DNA of 64,000 nucleotides from Candidatus Rifleibacteriota bacterium (GTDB taxonomy: Bacteria > Muiribacteriota > Ozemobacteria > Ozemobacterales > Ozemobacteraceae). The stretch spans positions 50,367 to 114,366 of the forward strand of contig JADFZL010000021.1 in NCBI GenBank assembly GCA_015232575.1. The letters are read 5' to 3'. Both the position numbers and the translations under genes were made by a program. Shown here in pieces: positions 18,495 to 25,267 of this stretch (its first letter is position 1; each line of letters starts with the position of its first letter). The notes under the pieces are model-generated. The model did not search any database and was not told where the DNA came from. It saw only the letters and a program-made list of their open reading frames with translations.

Positions 18495-19240
18495 TTGATG
18501 CAGAGTCTTTGCAGAGGTATTTTAAACTGCCTCAGGGAGAAGTAAGAGCTGTTGACAATGTGACAATGAAAGTAAAAACAGGCGAATTTGTTGCTATCAT
18601 GGGACCTTCGGGCTCAGGCAAATCAACTCTTCTTTACGTGCTCGGAACAATGGATCATCCGACGGGTGGTTCTCTAACCATTGATGGCAGCAGACTTGAC
18701 GAAATGGGTGATACGCAGAGATCAACATTCAGAAATTCCAGGCTCGGGTTTGTGTTTCAATCTTTTCATTTGCTGCCACGTCTTAACCTGGCACGCAATA
18801 TTGCACTTCCGATGCTTTATTCGCGGGTTCCTGTTGAGACACGTTTTTCGCGTGCCGAGTCATTATTGAGAGCTGTCGGTTTGCCTGGCGCTGCGACAAG
18901 ATATCCTACGGAACTGTCTGGAGGACAGTGTCAGCGTGTGGCCATTGCCAGAGCTCTGGCAAATTCTCCGAAGCTTATTCTTGCAGATGAACCGACCGGA
19001 AATCTTGATTCAAAAACAGGATTGGATATAATGGGTATTTTCCAGAATCTGAATGACGCCGGAATAACCCTGGTAATGGTTACACATGATGAAGTCATGG
19101 CGAAGCATGCGAAAAGAGTTATCAGAATGCTTGACGGCGTGATTATTGATGATTCAGAAGTTGTCTCAAGGTTATTCGCACCTCCACCGGCAGAATTTGA
19201 TTCCTCGCTGTTCAGAAAAAAGTTTAAGGCTATGCAGTAA
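18491..19240 (+). CDS. ABC transporter ATPase, MacB/LolD type (operon 1)
   Basis: Cytoplasmic ATP-hydrolysing subunit, 249 residues. Walker A GPSGSGKST is near residue 37, the signature LSGGQCQRVAIARAL near 140, Walker B LILADEPTGNLD near 160, and the switch His follows in VTHD. This motif set marks the MacB/LolD/FtsE branch, whose partners are FtsX-fold permeases driving periplasmic work rather than simple membrane passage. The ATG overlaps the adaptor stop (ATGA), and the stop overlaps the permease start (TAATG). The C-terminal extension of about 25 residues is not part of the core fold. Confidence 0.93.
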   Translation: MIDAESLQRYFKLPQGEVRAVDNVTMKVKTGEFVAIMGPSGSGKSTLLYVLGTMDHPTGGSLTIDGSRLDEMGDTQRSTFRNSRLGFVFQSFHLLPRLNLARNIALPMLYSRVPVETRFSRAESLLRAVGLPGAATRYPTELSGGQCQRVAIARALANSPKLILADEPTGNLDSKTGLDIMGIFQNLNDAGITLVMVTHDEVMAKHAKRVIRMLDGVIIDDSEVVSRLFAPPPAEFDSSLFRKKFKAMQ

Positions 19241-20487
19241 TGAATATTATTGAATTGTTGATTGCTGGTGTACAAGGATTGACTGACCATCTTTTCAGAA
19301 CTTTTCTTACTATGCTGGGAATTGTTTTTGGTGTTGCTGCGGTGATTTCGATGGTTTCCATCGGGGCAGGCGCTGAGAAGGAAGCCATTGAGGAATTGAG
19401 ACGTTTTGGAACTGATAGTATTAGATTGAATTCAAGAACAATAGAGGGTGAGCCGCTTAAGGAGGCGATTCGCCTCTTTGCCCGTGGTCTTTCCCTTTCT
19501 GATGCTGAGTTTTTGGGAAATAACTGTCCGTTTATAAGGTTCGCTGTTCCGGAAAAGGTTACGGATGCAAAAGTGTATGTTTTGCGCAAAAAGCCCATGG
19601 CAAAAGTCACTGGTGTTGGAGATTCTTTTTTGCTGGCTTCACGCTTTGAATTGCAGAAAGGGCGATTTCTCTTCTCGGAAGATATAAGTAATAAATCGTT
19701 GGTTGCCGTTTTGGGTGAAGGTGTTGCAAAAGAAATATTTGGAGATAACGAGTCGCTTGGTGAAATTATCCAAATCGACAGACTCAGATTTACAGTCGTT
19801 GGAGTTATGAAAAAGCAGGGTACCAGTTCCGGTAAACTTGCAATAAAGAGCCGTGATCATGACATGGATGTTTATATTCCGATAACAACAGCCATTGATC
19901 GACTTCCTGTGGAAAATCCTGAAGACAAAAAACTTTATCATGAAGTATCAGCGCTATGGATAACCGTTCACGAGAATATTGATATAATTGCAGCAAGAGA
20001 TGCAATTGTTAAGATAATCAAACGGCGGCATAGAGAAATAGATGACTTCGAGACACTGGTGCCGCTTGAAATTCTCAGACAGAGTCAGAAAACTCAGCAG
20101 CTATTTAATCTTGTCATGGCCTTGATTGCAGGAATATCATTGCTTGTCGGAGGAATTGGCATCATGAACATTATGCTTGCATCTGTAAACGAACGAACCC
20201 GTGAAATCGGAGTCCGCCGTGCAATGGGTGCATCCAAGCGAGACATCATTGCACAGTTTCTTACGGAATCTACTTTGATAAGTCTTGCTGGCGGTTTATC
20301 CGGAATTCTTGTGGGAATTATTCTGTCACTTGCGATTTCATATTATACCGGCTGGACAACCGTCATTCCGCTTTCATCAGTATTTATAGCGTTTGTTGTT
20401 TCTGTGACTGTCGGTATAATATTTGGCGCTTTTCCAGCCGTCAAGGCTTCAGAACTCGACCCGGTAACCGCCCTGCGTTACGAATAA
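19240..20487 (+). CDS. MacB-type ABC permease (operon 1)
   Basis: Inner-membrane subunit of a mechanotransmission ABC exporter, 415 residues. One helix near 20-40 leads into a large periplasmic domain (about 45-280) of the MacB_PCD type. Three C-terminal helices contain the FtsX signature 'GGIGIMNIMLASVNERTREIGVRRAMGAS' near 305-335. It lacks the fused N-terminal ATPase of E. coli MacB, which is encoded separately by the preceding gene. It is the last gene of the operon. The aroC 3'-end fragment begins 17 bp after its stop. Confidence 0.93.
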   Translation: MNIIELLIAGVQGLTDHLFRTFLTMLGIVFGVAAVISMVSIGAGAEKEAIEELRRFGTDSIRLNSRTIEGEPLKEAIRLFARGLSLSDAEFLGNNCPFIRFAVPEKVTDAKVYVLRKKPMAKVTGVGDSFLLASRFELQKGRFLFSEDISNKSLVAVLGEGVAKEIFGDNESLGEIIQIDRLRFTVVGVMKKQGTSSGKLAIKSRDHDMDVYIPITTAIDRLPVENPEDKKLYHEVSALWITVHENIDIIAARDAIVKIIKRRHREIDDFETLVPLEILRQSQKTQQLFNLVMALIAGISLLVGGIGIMNIMLASVNERTREIGVRRAMGASKRDIIAQFLTESTLISLAGGLSGILVGIILSLAISYYTGWTTVIPLSSVFIAFVVSVTVGIIFGAFPAVKASELDPVTALRYE

Positions 20488-20503
20488 AGGTGCTGTCTGG
20501 TGT

Positions 20504-20587
20504 ACTTCCAGCTCTGGCAATTACTCTCGAAGCAGTAATATCAATCGAAATTGCCTCTGCCTTGATAGAACACTTCTCTGGAAACAC
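20504..20587 (+). pseudogene. aroC: aroC 3'-end remnant (right copy of direct repeat)
   Basis: An 84-bp fragment about 94% identical to the end of aroC (12815-12898), same strand. Read in the aroC frame, four of the six differences are silent (atc/ata, atc/att, tca/tct, acc/act) and two change residues (Ser to Ala, Asn to His). That pattern suggests the two copies come from two functional aroC alleles rather than from decay of one. Similarity stops after codons for GNT. There is no start, so it cannot be expressed as AroC. Confidence 0.85.
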
Positions 20588-20734
20588 TGGAGTTTGTGCC
20601 ACGCTTATCTTGATAAAGATCTTACTGGTGTGGTTAGGATATTTTGAACAGATATAACAACAAATTCCAGATTACGAATCAATCCTGACGGAATATTGTA
20701 TGATCGATAAATTTGGGTTTACCTTACAGTACCG

Positions 20735-20776
20735 GAATCTCGAATCTTGAATCTTGAATCTCGAATCTCGAATCTT
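20735..20776. repeat. Six tandem heptamers GAATCTY
   Basis: Exactly six 7-bp units (GAATCTC or GAATCTT) in a row. A reverse-complement array of five degenerate units is at 37726-37760. Both abut an AATCTGCG/AATCTGTG repeat. Confidence 0.85.
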
Positions 20777-20871
20777 GAAAATCTGTGCAATCTGTGTAAC
20801 CTGCGGAAAAAAATCTTTTTCTGACTTTTCCTGTTTTGCTTTTGTTCGGGAATTGTATGATTTAGGAAGAA

Positions 20872-21612
20872 TCAGAAGATTCCGCCGATGCCGGCGAAGA
20901 CTGGTTTGTAGTCGTAAAATTCGGAATATGAACTTTTCCCCTGTACTCCGAGTTCTGCCCAGAAACCGCGATGGCTTTTGAAACGCCATGCTGCTGAGAA
21001 GAAATCACCATTGTAGTCGATGTAATAGTGGCTGCGGTATCCGCGTTCGCCTGGCTTTCCTGGAGTAACTTCTGTTCCGATCATAATAAAAACATCTTTT
21101 GGTTTTTCAGCAGCTTTGTCGTAACTTCCGTAATTAGCAACTCCGGAGCCCTGGTTTCCACCAAAGTTCCAGCCGACGCCGACTCCTGAAATGGTGAAAT
21201 AGAGAGTATGATAATTGTTTGGATTAGTGTCGAAAAGCATTCCGATTGCTGTTTCTGAGAAATCTTTTCCCATCGGTGGAAGCCGAACCTTAAAATTTAC
21301 AGTCGGATCAGGGTCTGCATCTTCTTTTTTACGTCTTGAGTCAACCGCTTTCTGTACGCCGATTTCCAGATCTCTGATCGGTGAAAAACCAATTCCCATA
21401 TTTGTGAAATAATTGTCGGCACTTCCACCATCAGTATCGAAAAATCTTGTATGGAAGCCAAATTCAAGAGTGCCGTTTTTCATCGTTGTTGCTGATGGCA
21501 CATGAATATATCCTGATGGTCCCGGAAAAGTCACATCAGCACAAATGAAACTGCTTGAATAAAGCAAGAAAAACATTAGACACAATAGAATTTTAGTTTT
21601 TATAGATTTCAT
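20872..21612 (-). CDS. Outer-membrane beta-barrel protein, YjbH-like
   Basis: The ATG at 21612, preceded by GGGTGGGA, gives about 246 residues and places a clean signal peptide at the N-terminus (MKSIKTKILLCLMFFLLYSS, cleaved near CADV). The mature protein begins FPGPSGYIHVPSATTMKNG, resembling the start of YjbH-type exopolysaccharide outer-membrane proteins. Alternating amphipathic strands then run to a C-terminal Phe, the usual signature for barrel assembly. At this size it would form a barrel of about 10-12 strands. No polysaccharide genes lie next to it, so the role stays open; a lipid or small-molecule pore is another option. Confidence 0.75.
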   Translation of the reverse strand: MKSIKTKILLCLMFFLLYSSSFICADVTFPGPSGYIHVPSATTMKNGTLEFGFHTRFFDTDGGSADNYFTNMGIGFSPIRDLEIGVQKAVDSRRKKEDADPDPTVNFKVRLPPMGKDFSETAIGMLFDTNPNNYHTLYFTISGVGVGWNFGGNQGSGVANYGSYDKAAEKPKDVFIMIGTEVTPGKPGERGYRSHYYIDYNGDFFSAAWRFKSHRGFWAELGVQGKSSYSEFYDYKPVFAGIGGIF

Positions 21613-21979
21613 ATTTTGTTCCCACCCAAACATTCCAGATGCGTTAACTTAAGCTCCAGAATTCCGATTTTGTCATTTCGGACCAGAGGGAGAAATCTTG
21701 CATTTATGAGATCTCTCACATTCGTTCGAGATGACAGCTCACCATTAAGTTACCGCGTTCCGCACGTTACCTTTTCTTTGGACCTCTGCGTTAAAGTGAT
21801 GTTTCGACAGGTCGCTGAAGAAACCCCCTGCGAAATCGACAGACACAAACCTCGAAGACAACATCTCTCACCGCGTCTCTGCGTCTCCGCGTGAGACTCT
21901 TCTTGTCTTTTCTTTTTTTGTCTTGTCTTTCTTGTCTTTTCGCCTGAAATACGATAATTTCTCTGTATTCAGAGATTTT
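21613..21979. other. Non-coding stretch of stacked repeats
   Basis: Contains a palindromic element (21672-21735), then a CTCTGCGTCTCCGCGTGA phrase (about 21873-21894) and a tract of TCTTGTCTTTT direct repeats (about 21897-21942). The T-rich tract matches the tails beside the AATCTGCG repeats at 35300 and 37670. No gene was seen. Confidence 0.65.
21672..21735. repeat. Dispersed palindromic element, copy 3
   Basis: Arms at 21672-21698 and 21709-21735, joined by a 10-bp loop. More diverged than copies 2 and 5, with one extra base in each arm. Confidence 0.75.
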
Positions 21980-22333
21980 TCAGGTATTACCGTCTTTCTT
22001 TTCGGCAGAAGTTGTCTCTTCGCTGAATTTTTTGTGGCATTCCCAGAAATTCTGGCAGTAAGTGCAGCAGTTTCGTTTTTCAAATCTGCGTTCACCACGA
22101 TACCAGTTGATTTTGCAGGTTTTAAAATAACTGCATCTGGGACAACAACACCAGGTCATTTTTAAAAAGCTTCTGCGCTTGATTTCTTCTATAATCAGCG
22201 CCATGGATATCAGATTTCTTTCAACATCAGGACTCTGTATGTATGCTTCGAATTCGACAATTTCTTCGTCGGTTCCATACAGATTCACGATAAATATTTC
22301 TTCGGCAAAAACCGGTAAATATTCTTCTGACAT
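21980..22333 (-). CDS. Small Cys-rich probable metal-binding protein
   Basis: 117 residues, not recognised. The N-terminal half is acidic and helical, with no signal peptide. The C-terminal half has two Cys clusters, CCCPRCSYFKTC and CCTYCQNFWEC, about 20 residues apart and each followed by basic residues. These could bind one or two zinc ions or an Fe-S cluster. It ends with a charged tail. A start at 22333 gives the full frame, but no strong ribosome site is visible. It appears monocistronic between repeat-filled gaps. Confidence 0.55.
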   Translation of the reverse strand: MSEEYLPVFAEEIFIVNLYGTDEEIVEFEAYIQSPDVERNLISMALIIEEIKRRSFLKMTWCCCPRCSYFKTCKINWYRGERRFEKRNCCTYCQNFWECHKKFSEETTSAEKKDGNT

Positions 22334-22497
22334 TGATTAACCTGTTATACTCCATACTAATTAAACAGAATAACTTTATATTTTCAATAACTAAGAACGA
22401 TTCTACAATTTTTTTCGATACGTTTCAAGTGGCGTTTGTAAATTATCGGCAAGATAGGGCAGGGATTTTCATTATTTTAAATCTGCTAACCATTCGG

Positions 22498-22569
22498 AGA
22501 TCTCTCCCTTCGGTCGAGACGACAGCATACCAGGAATTTCCAGTTTAAGCACTTCCCCGAATTATTGAG
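22498..22569. repeat. Dispersed palindromic element, copy 4 (right half)
   Basis: The right arm is at 22498-22523 and the outer motif CCCCGAATTATTGAG ends the element at 22569. The left arm is only faintly recognisable upstream (about 22441-22490). Confidence 0.7.
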
Positions 22570-22640
22570 CAGATACATATTAGATCATGTGAAACGATGA
22601 AAGGCTTTCCAGACATCATGAAACAAAGCGGTTTTGTGTA

Positions 22641-22754
22641 GAGTGAAAAATCTGAGAGCACAAAGCGGCCGATTGCGGAGAGTGAAAACCAGAGAGCACA
22701 AAGTGGTTGATAGAGTGGAGTGAAAAATCTGAGAGCACAAGGTGCTCGACCGCG
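22641..22754. repeat. Three degenerate hairpin units related to the 1-218 array
   Basis: Units start at 22641, 22680 and 22718 and share GAGTGAAAA and GAGAGCACAA. The last unit has a perfect stem GAGCAC-AAG-GTGCTC (22733-22747); in the first array the same stem is GGGCAC/GTGCCC, so both sides changed together. Confidence 0.7.
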
Positions 22755-22761
22755 CCCCTCT

Positions 22762-25230
22762 CTAAAAAGCCGCCTCTTTTAAGCCTTGCGAGGTTGCGAA
22801 GTAGATCTTTTTCAGTTCAGGTAGATATGCAAAGGAAGTGAACGGGATCGGAGATTTGACCTGAAGGTTTTTAATTTGTCCGTTAGAGAAAGAGTAGATA
22901 TTTGTTCCATCAGAAAACATGGCAATAGAAGAAAAACATGCGTGGTTCGGTGCTGAATTGAGTTTTCCGGCAAATGATACTTTATTGCTTTGGAAAGAAA
23001 AAATTCTGCCGTCATTCAGAGCTGTAAGAATGACTCCGTTTTTGTCAGTAAGTGAAAACATGGCTTTCTGCTTTGGTTGTGGTTTTTCAAAAGCTTCCAG
23101 TGACCAGCTTCCGCGGATATTTTTGAGAATTATTCCCTGATCGGTTACCACGAACAGTTTATTATTCAGTGAAAACAGATTACGGGCTGTCTTCGAAAAG
23201 TCCTGAGAAATCTTGTCAATTGTTTCGACTTCGTCTGGTTGCTTCAGGCGTTTTATTGAACCATCTCTGAACAGAAAGTAAATGCTTTCTGATTCTCCTG
23301 ACATTGCTACAAATCCTTCTGAATTTTTTGCTGAAAGAATTGTTTTTACAGAATTATTTTCAATTGTACAAATTCCAATTGCCCAGGAATAGAAGAAAAT
23401 ACGATTATTTATCGGAAAAATGCTTACAATCTGGTCGTCTGAGAGAGAATTATTGGAGCGGCTGAAGTTTATCCATGAGTTGGAAGTAAGACACCACAAA
23501 CCGCTGTTTACGGTTCCTGCCCAGAGATTGCCGTTAAGAGATGATAAAAATGAAATGTATGATCCTGAAAGTGCCTGGGGAAGGGAAGATGAGCTTTGAA
23601 TGGATGGCGCAGACTGATTAACTGAGGGTGTTGTCGTTGGTGTCTGCAAAGATTCCGGCACAACAGATCCTGGGCTTTGTGTGTTCTTATTGATATCTGT
23701 CTGGAAAGAAGGCTGAATAATTGTTTGCAAAGGCTGAACCGAAGGCTGAACGGAAGATTGAACAATTGGCTGAACAGTTGGTTGAATAACTGGCTGAATA
23801 ACTGGTTGAATTGCTGGCAGAGCAGAAGTTTGCGGGGTGAAAGATCCGATCAGCGGGACTATTGGTTTAAATACGGTCTGCCCATCTGATGAGATACTTT
23901 CTGTAAAGTAATGAAGTACCACTTTTTCCGGGCTGGTAACAGCAAGGCATTGTTGGCCTATCGCCATTGTTCTGCCGCCACGTGAATCGGCAATTTTCCT
24001 GAGAATTGTACCTTCAAGTCTGAAAAGGGAATCATCTGAAAGAACCAGAATGGTACCATTTGAAATAAGAATGTCATATATATTTTTCGGAGTGGATTTT
24101 TCTGCAGATATTACTGTCCATATCCAGGATTTATCTTCCTTGTAGCCCGCAACCAGACCATTGTCTGTTCCGATAAGAAGCGATTTGTCAGATGCAGCAA
24201 TGCAGATCATGCGTTTTCCTTCAAGCGAAGGAAGTGAAACAGGAGAAAATGATGTTCCATTTCCCCTCAGGATGCCTTTCTCGGTAAGCATCCAGCAGTC
24301 GTTGTCGAAGAATGCAAAACCAAGCACTGTAGATTTTATTGGCAATTCATTTTTTGCGAATCTTCCGGCTTTGGCTGAAATTATTCCTGATGCAAGCGTT
24401 CCGATAAGATGACCGCCTTTAACCTTTGCAGCACAATTAAATTCCTTTACGGGAAGATCTTCTTTTTCATACAGGGGCTTGAGGGCAGAAGCGTCTGCCG
24501 AGAAAAGTCCGCCATATCCGACCAGAAGAAGTTTTCCCGACTCTTCCTGGAATATCTGGCGACAGAAATAATCTGGCGGAAGCGGCGAAAGCTGAGTCAT
24601 CTGTTTTGTTCTGATTCTCAGTTCGTGTACACCGGCGTCTCCGCCTATTAAAAGACGGTCATCAAGCCAACCGCAGGAAGTAACTACATTATGAACTCCG
24701 GAAATCGGAATTTCTACTGAATGGCGAATATCTCCGCTTATCGCGGCAGGCGATGGAATATTTACGATGATACCTTCAGAGACCGGTTTCAGGAAGAATA
24801 TTCCCATGAAAAAAAATACAATTATTCCTGCAAGGAGCAGCTCCGGAGTTGCGTGCCAGCTTCTGGTTCTCAGAAATTCCTCTCTGTTGGAAAGTCTTGA
24901 AACGTCTTCTGACATCTTCAAGAGAATTTCTTTTTCGGGCGACGATTCTTTTATTTCTGTCGCGGAATCAGAAAAATTTTTCATTATATTGGAACGTTTT
25001 TTTCTGATTCGCTTTAATTCAATAGTAATTTTGCCAATTTCCCACCATCTGACAATTTCATCAATAAACCAGAAAAAACCGTCAACAAGTGCGCCAATGG
25101 TTTTCTGTAATACTGTTTTTCTTGAAACTGTACCCATTTCAAACATTGGCTCTCCGCAATGTCTGCAGAATTCAGCAATGGGGAAGTTGGCCTGGCTGCA
25201 TTTCGGACATATTCTCGGTGATTGATCCAT
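22762..25230 (-). CDS. Zinc-ribbon, single-TM protein with beta-propeller-like extracytoplasmic region
   Basis: 822 residues. An N-terminal zinc ribbon (CPKCS...CRHCGEPM, residues 8-29) is cytoplasmic. A membrane helix lies near 130-150 (LLLAGIIVFFFMGIFFL). The rest shows repeated beta-rich segments such as 'DDRLLIGGDAGVHELR', 'SLLIGTDNGLVAGY' and 'GNLWAGTVNSGLW', typical of two-component-regulator-type propellers. A linker at about 470-510 has about ten PxxQP-like repeats (QPVIQPVIQPTVQP), separating two propeller regions. GAGGAA precedes the ATG. It lies 37 bp after the polyferredoxin fusion gene and is probably the last gene of that operon. A sensing or scaffold role is inferred; no enzymatic motif was seen. 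Confidence 0.75.
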   Translation of the reverse strand: MDQSPRICPKCSQANFPIAEFCRHCGEPMFEMGTVSRKTVLQKTIGALVDGFFWFIDEIVRWWEIGKITIELKRIRKKRSNIMKNFSDSATEIKESSPEKEILLKMSEDVSRLSNREEFLRTRSWHATPELLLAGIIVFFFMGIFFLKPVSEGIIVNIPSPAAISGDIRHSVEIPISGVHNVVTSCGWLDDRLLIGGDAGVHELRIRTKQMTQLSPLPPDYFCRQIFQEESGKLLLVGYGGLFSADASALKPLYEKEDLPVKEFNCAAKVKGGHLIGTLASGIISAKAGRFAKNELPIKSTVLGFAFFDNDCWMLTEKGILRGNGTSFSPVSLPSLEGKRMICIAASDKSLLIGTDNGLVAGYKEDKSWIWTVISAEKSTPKNIYDILISNGTILVLSDDSLFRLEGTILRKIADSRGGRTMAIGQQCLAVTSPEKVVLHYFTESISSDGQTVFKPIVPLIGSFTPQTSALPAIQPVIQPVIQPTVQPIVQSSVQPSVQPLQTIIQPSFQTDINKNTQSPGSVVPESLQTPTTTPSVNQSAPSIQSSSSLPQALSGSYISFLSSLNGNLWAGTVNSGLWCLTSNSWINFSRSNNSLSDDQIVSIFPINNRIFFYSWAIGICTIENNSVKTILSAKNSEGFVAMSGESESIYFLFRDGSIKRLKQPDEVETIDKISQDFSKTARNLFSLNNKLFVVTDQGIILKNIRGSWSLEAFEKPQPKQKAMFSLTDKNGVILTALNDGRIFSFQSNKVSFAGKLNSAPNHACFSSIAMFSDGTNIYSFSNGQIKNLQVKSPIPFTSFAYLPELKKIYFATSQGLKEAAF

Positions 25231-25267
25231 TTTCAGTATTCCTCAATATTTATTAATAAACTGCCAA

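Larger units (their letters stand above)
20488..20871. other. Non-coding stretch: aroC remnant, heptamers and AATCTGTG repeat
   Basis: From left to right it holds the aroC remnant (20504-20587), a (GAATCTY)6 heptamer array (20735-20776) and an AATCTGTGCAATCTGTG-type repeat followed by a T-rich tail (about 20777-20840). A minus-strand open frame at 20672-20989 encodes a repetitive peptide from the heptamers and is not a gene. Confidence 0.7.
22334..22761. other. Non-coding stretch with palindromic half-element and hairpin repeats
   Basis: Holds a half-copy of the palindromic element (22498-22569) and three degenerate 38-39 bp units (22641-22754) related to the array at the start of the window. 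No gene was seen; the open frame at 22333-22548 has no ribosome site and runs through the repeat. Confidence 0.65.

Noticed and set aside
12942..20487. Efflux operon as a complete transposon
   Set aside because: No transposase or integrase and no terminal inverted repeats were seen; only the aroC direct repeat supports mobility.
20672..20989. Minus-strand frame with RFKIQDSRF-type repeats
   Set aside because: The repetitive peptide is a translation of the heptamer DNA, with no ribosome site.
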